This document shows positions 57,101-64,000 of a stretch of DNA of 64,000 nt, one piece after another. The first letter of the stretch is position 1. Every line of letters starts with the position of its first letter. The notes below the pieces were generated by a model. The model saw only the letters and a program-made list of their open reading frames with translations, did no database searches and was not told the DNA's origin. The stretch lies in assembly GCF_030463535.1 (NCBI RefSeq), contig NC_132898.1, positions 23,948,162 to 24,012,161 of the forward strand, given 5' to 3'. The stretch comes from Salminus brasiliensis (Eukaryota > Chordata > Actinopteri > Characiformes > Bryconidae). A program made the position numbers and the translations under genes.

Positions 57101-60100
57101 CCCACGCCTGCAGTTGAAGGGGGGGGGGGGTTTCTCTCAAAGGAATTATCTCAATAATTTGAATAGTTTGAGATTTACGGTATCTCAAGATATATCTGGC
57201 ATGGTTAAGTGTGTTTCCCACTCTGCCCTACAGATGGCACCAAACTGATATCTAAATTAGTTTGAGATAAGAATCCTGAGATTAGTACCTTGAGAATTAT
57301 TGTGTGAAAATTATCCTGTAAAACTTATCTTGAGAACATTATTTTGAGATAATTATCCAGAGATCGGTATCTTGATATAATTGTTTTGACATAATATCTT
57401 AAGTATATTGAAAAAAAATGATTCATTGAAAATGATCCCAAAGAGATATTTTGAGACGATAATCCTGAAATAACTTATCCTGAACAATTCATCTTGAGAA
57501 CATTATTTTGAGATAGAGAAAAGTATCACAAGAAAATATTCCCCAAAAAATTATCTTTAGATAAATATAACTGAGAAAAGTAACTCATCTCAAAAACAAA
57601 CAATCAGATTATTATGCAAACAAGAGTTTTTTTATTACCTATTAAAATATCATTTAAAAAGCTCTGAAAGGTGTGTGAAGCTCACACTCCCAATAACATC
57701 AACTGGAACTTAATAATAATAAAAAAAATAATAGTAATAATAATGTAATGTTTTAATTTAATATTAATTTATTTCAGTTGTAACAATACATGTAGCAATA
57801 CAAGTGCATGTATTAGTTCTGCATGCAGTTCTGACCTCTTTAACAGACCATGTTGTGGTCACAGCATTGGTCAGCTCCTTCATGTTTAACCCCCCTTTCA
57901 CCTCCAGGAAGGAAATTCCTGGACTCTCATAAATGTAGACGTCAATCTAACAGAGACACATAATCAGAAATAAGAGGCTTTGAAATCAGAATAAGAAAAC
58001 TCCTCCTCCACTTTCCTCTGATCCACACTGTTATATAGTAATGTAGCACAGAAGCACTGTGTCGTGACTGTACCTTAAAGTCTGCTACAGGCTGCATCGG
58101 CTGAGCATTGACTAGCAGTTCATATTTGCCAAGATGCCGCTTGAGCAGCTCCTCATAGGTGAGTTCAAAGGTCACTTTGCTGAGAGCTGCTACTGTCACT
58201 GAGGTTTTAAACTCCTCCAGAGTCCGTCCTACTGAGCTGGGGCAACACGAGGATGCCGGACTTAAATACAGTTGATAACTGATGCATATACACCAATCAG
58301 CCATATCATTAAGACCATCTGCCTAATATTGTAATATTGATATTGAGTCGTCAAAACAGCCCTGAACCGGCAAGTCATGGACTCCTGTAAGCCCTGTAAG
58401 TTGTGAGATGGGGCCCCCATGAGCATCAATGAGTCTTGGACACCCATAACCTAAGGATGTCCCTTCTTGAAGCACTTTTAGTACGTACTGACCACTGCAT
58501 ACCAGGGAACGCCCCACAAGACCAGTCGTCTAACCATTACAGCTCTCGTCAAAGTGTCTGTTTACTTGCTGACTATTATATCCACCCCTTGACAGGTGCT
58601 ACTGAAACCAGATCAACAATGTTGTTCACTTCAGCTGGCAGTGGTTTTAATGTTATGGCTGATCAGTTTAAAGGTGTAAACGTACATCACTAGCATAGAG
58701 GTGTAACACCAGAGATTCGAATAATTGCCATAGGTGCTCTTTCAGTTAAACCAAACCATGTAATGTAAATGTGTTTGGTGTTTTGGAATGTGTCCCATGG
58801 CTTATTATTAAATATAATAGAATTCATAAAGAATCATAGAATTCAACTGCAATTGACCCTTCCTGAAGAGCTCATACCTGACCATTCCAGCACTCTCTCC
58901 TCGAGATACTGCCTGACTGTACTGCTGCTGAGCTGCTTCCTTCTCCTTCACGACCCCATCATATGTCTGCCCCTCTATGGTCCTGAGGAAGGCACATTTC
59001 AGACAAATTTCAGAAAAATTAGGGATGTCCCAGTCTGATCCAGGCATTTTAATGGACTGGGTAAGAATCAGAAATTTTGAAGATTTTGGAAAATACTTTC
59101 CCAGAAGGGAAATTGCAGTTATTACAGTTGCAACCATTTCATGTAAGAATAACTCTATACAATTTAAAACAAAAAGAGAACAAAAAAAACATGTACATGT
59201 TTATGAATTGAAGAAGTGAAGTGAAGTGAAGAAGTGAAATATGAATATAGTAAAGTATAGGTCTAAGTATAGGGTATCAACTAGTTTAACCCCAATCCAG
59301 TTCTGAATCTGTTCAGAGCGCCAACCTTTGTTTTTAAGACGCCGTTACCGGACATTACTGTCCAGCTAGCAGCAGTGCTAGCTGGACAGTACCTTCTCAG
59401 AAGGTAAATAAAAAAATTAGAGTTTGCAGTGTGGAGCTGTTTTACAGTGGAACATGAAAACAGACCATAATATCTAAACCTTTAACTGATAACTGAAACT
59501 CTCTGTTTTTATCAGCGGGAGAACCTTTGTTTTTAAATCAGCACTGAAGAGCCCATTCAGAACAGACTGGAAGCTAACGCTAATGCCAACACACACACAC
59601 TATAGAAAGCCCAATCACAGCACATTCACCCACTATACACCAGTAATGTCATAAATCAGTGTAACCCATGCGTGCAGTGAACACACACTCAGTGGTGGGC
59701 AAATTCCACCTGCTTCTGTTTCTGCATCATATTTACTCACATGCGGAATTTGCTGATGAAAGCATTCTTGGGAATCTTGACCTGGAAATGGATTTCTTTG
59801 GACTCATTGAGCCGGTTCGCCACGCGGCTCGTGATGACTGTGATGGCGTAGCGGCTGGTGACTGTGGAGTTTATGTGGAAGCTGTAGATGTCAACATCTT
59901 GTTCCTGTGGTTGAACACAAGACTTCATTTGTACAGTCTGTAGATGATTTTTGATTATGCATATTTTCTAGTCACGCTTGTATTCAGCTTTTTGATCAGA
60001 CAGGCGGTTTCCACATAGCAACAGAGGTTTGTGGAATCTTTTCCATAAGAATGAATGGTGAATGATACAGATCAATGTGCCAACCAACCACATGGGGTAA

Positions 60101-61947
60101 CACAGCAACTATGTATCAACCACCTAAGACACCATGGCAACCATCTGGCACACCATAGCAACTGCCTGGCAACCACTTCGCACCCACCTGGAATACTGTA
60201 GCAAGCAGCTAGCAACACCACAGAAACCACTTAGAATACCATAGCAACCACATAGCAACAGCCTAGCAGCTGTCTGGAGTTGGAGACCACATTAGCTGTG
60301 CAACCCTCTTGTGTTTCCTTCTGGAAATGCACATTTATGTTTATTAGTATTATTACTATTATTAAATATTAATACTATTTGTTTAATTCATATAAATAAA
60401 ATTAGATGTGCATAAAAAGTAAAAAATTAATATGGACTTTATTTATTTTCCTTAAAGAGGAGCAAGAAGCGTTAGATGTTGTACATGTAAACAAGCTGAT
60501 CTGACAGCAGATTGCTATATCCTGTTTGTGAAGCTGAAGACTGTTATATGAGTGTTAGACGAGGTGGTAATGAGTTCCTGACTGAAGGTCCTCCATTAGA
60601 AAGTGTAATTCCTGTCCTAAAGTCCTAAAGAAAGCTGCATAGATGCTAGTAGAGGATTGTAGTAGTAGTTATGGACTGGAAAGCTGTTTTCAGAGCAGTC
60701 GAGGAGGGGGTCATGTGTAAAAGAAAGGAAATTTGTGAGAGACTCCACTCCCATGTCTGTCGTTTCTATATTCGGAAAAGTGACTAGATCTGGGCCTTGT
60801 GGTTGTGCTTGGCCTGAGGCCTGGGTGGGCAAACAATCAGCTGATCACATCTGAGGTATGCAGCATTTCCCAGCCTGCGCTCTTCAGGGAGTTGGGCTAG
60901 AAGTTACTTTCTTTTCAGGCGTACAGCTTCTGAGAAGTCTTATTAGTGTTTCCTCTTGATCCTTGGCATCTCAGGAGACTTATTTGAGACCTCTTTCATT
61001 TAGAGATCAACTTTTTAAATTGCTTAGAAGGCATAGCATTAGACATTACTGCATGTTTCTCTTTTAGAATTGATCAGGAATTCCTCGGTAAAGCAATGAA
61101 AGAGCTGCAAGTGAGTCAGAAGTTCAGGACTTCAGCTTTGGAGCCCTAATCAAACACATTTACTTTAATGAACTGATACTACCACTGAAAATACTACAGG
61201 AAAAGATCCGGCACCTTATACATGGGGTTACACATAGAACCCAGCCCATTTCCTTCACCCATATTCTAATCACCCACTATGTTACAACCCCTTCACAGGG
61301 GTCATCAGCTAAGCACTTCACTCTGTCAGTCCTCTGCGTCTTTTACTTTCAGCAGTTTTGGGCATTTTTTTTCCCACCAATTAACTGGTTCTTTTAATTA
61401 CTGTATAAAAAATCTGTCAAGAAAAAATAAAAAACACTGATGCATAAAACACCTTATTTGTCAGTTATTTGTTCTGGCTAATGCGCTTGTGCCAATCTCC
61501 ACATCGAGGGGGGCCTTAGCACGCTGACCCTCCTTCGTTTGCTGCACTTTTTGTTAAAGGGCGGGACTTTATCCGCAACAGCAAACTGATTGGCTCTTTC
61601 TGTTTAAAGGCAGGACCTTATCTGTAACCAGAAATCTGATAGGCTCCTTTTGTTTAAGGGCGGGCCTATTTTATGACTAGCAAGCTGATTGGCTCTATTC
61701 TTGAAGGACGGGACGTTATCCATAATCAGCAAGCTGATTGGCTCTTTTTTTTTTTTTTAACAGCCCGTGTCCTCACTTATAAGGTCTGTGACAACACACA
61801 ACACAACTCTTGTTGGACAGAGCTATAGATGGCGATATTTCTTAAGAACTTTTGTGCTTATGGTTTTGCAGTCAGAGATAGTGAGGGGAATCGACATAGA
61901 GTTATTTTAAACTTTCTTAACTGAAAAACATTTGTGGCTTTTGAGAA

Positions 61948-62001
<54 letters not shown>

Positions 62002-62656
62002 TATCATATTTATTTTATAGTTTGGCCTGACTATTATACTACATTTATATGCCGCTGTACAGGTTATACTCTGGTTACTGCAAAAACATTCAGGACCCAT
62101 TTCCCAGACATGGATGAAGCTTATTCTTCTAAACTGCCTTTTCAGTGGTGAATCTCAGATGCAAATCGTAGTCAGAGAATCACTTTGATCTGGAGCTGGG
62201 AAGCCAGCCCACAAACTTATTATCTTCTAAATTCTTCATGATCCGTTATGCCAGACAACCTGCAGCAGAGTCGTTAATAAACCCCATTCCTTTCAAACTA
62301 CATCCATATGTTCTTAAACCTCTGGAAGTTCAGAGATTTGGAGAAACGTCACAAGCAGAGCATGGAAATGCCTTAACATCTGAGCAAACATGAGAGGACA
62401 ATGCATAATGAGATAATAAGGAGCATCTTAAACGTACAAACTCCGACAGATCATCACATGTAAACAGGCCTCGTCAGACTTTAAAGCTAGCTGTCTCCTC
62501 CAAATGTCCACTCAGACAGCTCCCAGAAACCCAAAGAACCCAAAAAATCCTTAACAACTACAATCTGGCCTTTGACTTTACCTTTCTGGCCTGGCTGGAC
62601 ACAGCACAGATGAGTATGGTGGTAAAGAACGTTATGCTGGCTGTGGTTCGGTCCAT
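44146..62656 (-). CDS. ITIH heavy-chain gene 3, complete
   Basis: This is a complete ITIH3/ITIH4-like heavy chain spanning 18.5 kb. Thirteen N-terminal exons (62582-62656 down to 53011-53198, 1822 nt), six or seven linker exons (51884 to 49057) and five C-terminal exons (48177 to 44146, 614 nt) give about 2694 nt, 897 residues, if both copies of the last linker exon are used. Frame is kept throughout. The linker sequences differ completely from gene 2 except for one related micro-exon, whereas flanking domains are 60-95 percent alike by eye. Exon 13 uses a GC donor. No DPHF processing motif was seen. It starts about 20 kb upstream of gene 2 in the same orientation. Confidence 0.92.
45000..45185 (+). 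repeat. TGAATCTTTATATTGAGAGAGTA repeat
   Basis: About eight imperfect units of 20-25 bp. It lies in the gene 3 intron between the 149-nt and 76-nt C-terminal exons. Confidence 0.7.
49057..49095 (-). CDS. Gene 3 last linker exon, copy A, 39 nt
   Basis: Copy A differs from copy B by a single residue (ISVQ for ISIQ). Its donor is GTGAGC and acceptor TTTCAG; the alternative upstream AG seen in copy B is TCAT here. Splicing to the C-terminal exon at 48177 gives [11 protein letters not shown] in frame. Confidence 0.5.
49247..49285 (-). CDS. Gene 3 last linker exon, copy B, 39 nt
   Basis: The exon follows a TTTCAG acceptor and precedes a GTGAGC donor; phase 1 reads [13 protein letters not shown] further TTTCAG 12 nt upstream could give a 51-nt exon, also in frame. 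It is copied 190 bp away at 49057-49095. The acceptor tract is weak. Confidence 0.45.
49865..49894 (-). CDS. Gene 3 linker micro-exon YSLHSVFPS, 30 nt
   Basis: A strong acceptor (CTTTTTCTCTTCTGCAG) and a GTTCTC donor bound 30 nt reading YSLHSVFPS in phase 1. Its flank GAAAAAGATGTTGAATATT (plus strand) is shared with the two HSPP micro-exons of gene 2, so these exons predate the gene duplication. Confidence 0.62.
50029..50058 (-). pseudogene. Gene 3 relic micro-exon with lost donor
   Basis: This 30-nt stretch aligns with the 49865-49894 exon and its flanks. In phase 1 it would read YSSLSTSLS, still open, but the donor GT has become GA and the acceptor has no pyrimidine tract. It should not be spliced in. 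Confidence 0.45.
50269..50295 (-). CDS. Gene 3 linker micro-exon KARSMTLR, 27 nt
   Basis: The acceptor is TTTTTCTTCAG and the donor GTATGT. Phase 1 reads KARSMTLR. It is a duplicate of the 50813-50848 exon by its flanks, although the coding part has diverged. Confidence 0.58.
50813..50848 (-). CDS. Gene 3 linker micro-exon [11 protein letters not shown], 36 nt
   Basis: The acceptor region TTTTTCATCAG and the donor GTATGT bound 36 nt reading [11 protein letters not shown] in phase 1. Its flanks resemble those of the 50269-50295 exon, including CAAAGAACATACCT on the plus strand, which shows duplication of an exon-bearing segment. Confidence 0.58.
51250..51300 (-). CDS. Gene 3 linker exon, 51 nt, basic
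   Basis: The acceptor is CTTTCTTCAG and the donor GTTTGT. Phase 1 reads [16 protein letters not shown]. The length is a multiple of three. Confidence 0.55.
51849..51884 (-). CDS. Gene 3 linker exon [11 protein letters not shown], 36 nt
   Basis: The acceptor is ACTCTGTTACAG and the donor GTTTGT. In phase 1 it reads [12 protein letters not shown], strongly basic. It continues the frame of exon 13. Confidence 0.55.
52240..52866 (+). mobile_element. LINE-like 3' fragment
   Basis: Begins near ttcaggtttgtggacggagg, contains agggagtttttccttgcctc, and ends in tacaaataaaattgaat. The first part recurs at 63870-64000. It lies in the first linker intron of gene 3. Confidence 0.55.
53011..55192 (-). CDS. 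Gene 3 exons 11-13: post-vWA region with GC donor
   Basis: Exons are 55013-55192 (180 nt), 53840-53967 (128) and 53011-53198 (188). They read [80 protein letters not shown] and [20 protein letters not shown]. Exon 13 ends at ATCAG followed by GCAAGTAG, at the same place and phase where genes 1 and 2 have GTAAGT. This implies a GC-AG intron. If not spliced, the frame stops two codons later. Confidence 0.9.
53274..53790 (+). mobile_element. Interspersed repeat family C, copy 3
   Basis: Fills most of the gene 3 intron between exons 12 and 13. It begins about 75 bp from the exon 13 acceptor. Confidence 0.7.
54190..54552 (-). mobile_element. Tc1-like remnant, family B
   Basis: Shares the ggtttta-atgttctggtggattggtgta end and the internal catggactccatagaacctc with the family. 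It lies in the gene 3 intron between exons 11 and 12. Confidence 0.62.
55287..57107 (-). CDS. Gene 3 exons 6-10: vWA domain
   Basis: Exons are 56979-57107 (129 nt), 56740-56856 (117), 56454-56622 (169), 55564-55674 (111) and 55287-55468 (182). They read [109 protein letters not shown] and [13 protein letters not shown]. The MIDAS residues are intact. Exon 6 differs from gene 1 exon 6 at only a few bases. Confidence 0.94.
57130..57600. repeat. Degenerate TTATCTTGAGAACATTATTTT repeat
   Basis: An AT-rich tract with recurring tatcttgaga, ttgagata and aattatc words in the gene 3 intron between exons 5 and 6. Confidence 0.55.
57836..59904 (-). CDS. Gene 3 exons 2-5: VIT domain
   Basis: Exons are 59741-59904 (164 nt), 58878-58982 (105), 58074-58236 (163) and 57836-57946 (111). 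They read [100 protein letters not shown] and [22 protein letters not shown] and NES are candidate glycosylation sites. Exon 2 is nearly identical to gene 1 exon 2. Confidence 0.94.
58285..58668 (-). mobile_element. Tc1-like remnant, family B, both ends present
   Basis: Begins caccaatcagccatatcatt and ends taatgttatggctgatcagt, an imperfect inverted repeat of about 28 bp. The internal 330 bp is a deleted transposase fragment. It is in the gene 3 intron between exons 3 and 4. Confidence 0.72.
60060..60280 (+). repeat. CCATAGCAACCACCTAGCAACA minisatellite in gene 3 intron 1
   Basis: A short degenerate block of the same family as 660-1015. Confidence 0.65.
61553..61755. repeat. Four tandem units with GC box and inverted CCAAT box
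   Basis: Four units of about 50 bp follow the pattern aagGGCGGGact-ttatcc-cagcaaactgATTGGctct. Three units keep ATTGG (inverted CCAAT) and two keep GGGCGGG exactly. The array lies in intron 1 of gene 3. A similar stretch occurs inside the DNA element at 8485-8530, so it may be transposon-derived. Confidence 0.6.
61951..61999. repeat. (AT)n microsatellite
   Basis: About 24 AT steps in gene 3 intron 1. Confidence 0.92.
62582..62656 (-). CDS. Gene 3 exon 1: start codon and signal peptide
   Basis: ATG is at 62656-62654. It opens 25 codons beginning [20 protein letters not shown] and ending SQARK before a GTAAAG donor. A hydrophobic core with a small-residue cleavage region is evident. Length and phase match genes 1 and 2. 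Confidence 0.93.
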
Positions 62657-62699
62657 GGTGCTCCATGCAGGACTGCAGCTGTACAAACACAAACTGAAG

Positions 62700-62733
62700 C
62701 TTTTAAACACACCCTGCAGATCTGCTATTGGCC
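62700..62733 (-). promoter_or_regulatory. Probable core promoter of gene 3
   Basis: It reads GTGGCCAATAGCA (CCAAT core 62733-62725), then GTTTAAAAG (62708-62700), 44 bp above the ATG. It is nearly identical in sequence and spacing to gene 2, and the 5' UTR is probably very short. Confidence 0.5.
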
Positions 62734-63384
62734 ACTGTGAATAAACTACAGACAACACCCTCTTACGGTCATCAGCTTCTCTCTGCTGGGAATAAAACCA
62801 AGGAAATTTAACTGTTCCACAGAAACAAACACATTTCATTGGAATTCTGGCTTAACTGCTGATCTGCATAAGGAGTCGTGCTCCCTAAAGATAAGTATAT
62901 GTTATGAGGAATGAGTAAGCATTGCAGTGGCTCTGCAGATACTATAAAATACAGGTGAGTTGTAGATGCTTTGGATTATGAATATGATGATTCTCTTGGT
63001 GTCATTCCTGCCTGTACCTCTATTGCAGCATTTTCTTTTGGCCCTCAGTTCCTCATTCAACCCCGTAACACTGCAATTTCTCCCACTGTAAAAATAATGG
63101 TTTAAGTTTCTGACATTTTGTGGAACTGACATCGTCAAAGTCTCTCTGATCGCATGGTTCAAAAAGGGTCAGATGATCTTCCCTCTTCTATATAATTGAA
63201 AGGTCAGTACCTACCAAAAGTGCCAGAAGTAAGGAAGTAAGTAGTCCAATGCTTTTTGATGCTTATACAGATCCACCTCACAAATGTAAAGCATTTTTTA
63301 AGGATCTGCTAGAATGTCTTGAAGCTACCTTCAGAGGTCATGTGGAGTCCAAGCCTTGATGGGTCAGAGCTGTTTTGGTGGCAC
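62734..63384. other. Upstream flank of gene 3
   Basis: No gene seen. It would contain distal promoter sequence of gene 3. The stretch from 63385 onward is LINE-like. Confidence 0.6.
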
Positions 63385-64000
63385 AAGGGGAACCTACACA
63401 GTATTAGAAAAATTAGTACATGCCTTTAGTACTTTAAGGCTGGACTATTGCAATGCACTTTTGTCAGGTTGTTTTAGCAAGAACCTTAGAAAACGTTTTA
63501 CTAGTTTAAAATGCTGCAGCCAGGGTTCTTACTGAAACTAAACAAATGGTCATATCAGCCCAGTTCTATTAGAACTGCAATGGTTGTGTTTGTTACTGAT
63601 GCATAAAGCCCTACATGCTTGCTCCTGAGTACCTGCAAGATCTCAATTCTTATTATGAACCATCACAATTACTCAGATAACAGGGTGCTGGCTTCTTACT
63701 AGTTCCCAGAATTCTGAAAGCTTGAGCATGAAGAAAAGCCTTTTCTGATGAAGCCCCTCAACTCTGGAAAACCCTTCCAGATAACGTTTGCTTCAGCTTT
63801 AGATAAAGGTTGCAGATCCAGGGGTTCATGGGGAATTGTCCCTATGTCCATGCTTGCGCGCAATCACTCAGGTTTGTGGACGGAGGAGCGGATGTATGCT
63901 AATTCTATCTCTATATTTTCTCTGAGTCAATGACTGCCCATTTGTCCAACCTGACACAGATGGAAGACTGACCGCTGGGCTGCCCTGATACCCTCTATCA
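63385..64000 (+). mobile_element. L2-like LINE, end of reverse transcriptase, broken
   Basis: Traces of LDYCNALLSG, LKCCSQGS-like LQNAAARVL and LHKALHA-like patterns typical of the final part of L2-type reverse transcriptases can be read with frameshifts. The 3' part matches the element at 52240. It runs off the right edge. Confidence 0.5.

Overview
This window is vertebrate nuclear DNA, almost certainly from a ray-finned fish. The genes have short exons, GT-AG introns and signal-peptide first exons, and the introns are full of Tc1/mariner-like elements, tRNA-derived SINEs and fish-type minisatellites. An otophysan such as a characiform would fit the repeat style, but that is a guess. Most long open frames here are chance frames. 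The real coding content is about 65 short exons, all on the minus strand. Exons were placed by translating them, matching splice sites, and requiring the same exon lengths and phases in every copy.  The exons form three head-to-tail paralogues of the inter-alpha-trypsin inhibitor heavy chain (ITIH) family, which are secreted plasma and matrix proteins. Gene 1 (12269 down to 1505) loses its 3' end at the left edge of the window. Gene 2 (42026 to 14798) and gene 3 (62656 to 44146) appear complete, at about 934 and 897 codons. All three share the same first 13 exons: signal peptide, VIT domain (exons 2-5), vWA domain with an intact DxSxS site (exons 6-10), and post-vWA exons 11-13. Genes 2 and 3 then have a linker made of many tiny phase-1 exons, followed by five C-terminal (ITI_HC_C) exons ending in FTVSQL and a stop. 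I could not find the DPHF motif at which hyaluronan-linked heavy chains are cleaved, so these may be non-hyaluronan, ITIH4-type chains.  The most unusual part is the linker of gene 2 (19-29 kb). About a dozen in-frame exons of 18-66 nt, rich in Pro and Gly, sit in introns filled with a GU-rich (on the RNA) minisatellite. A 1.0-1.4 kb segment carrying two 18-nt exons is repeated in tandem, so each copy would add 12 residues (GLPGLQ plus AMPVRP). One duplicated exon has lost its acceptor. Gene 3 has a parallel linker with different sequences, its own exon duplication, and one relic exon with a lost donor. The genes also show patchy near-identity (gene 1 with gene 2 in exon 3 and intron 2; gene 1 with gene 3 in exons 2 and 6), as expected from gene conversion.  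The rest is intron and intergenic DNA with DNA transposons, SINEs, LINE tails, microsatellites and minisatellites. The intergenic gaps are 12270-14797 and 42027-44145, and 62657-64000 lies upstream of gene 3. No RNA gene, CRISPR array or non-ITIH host gene could be supported.
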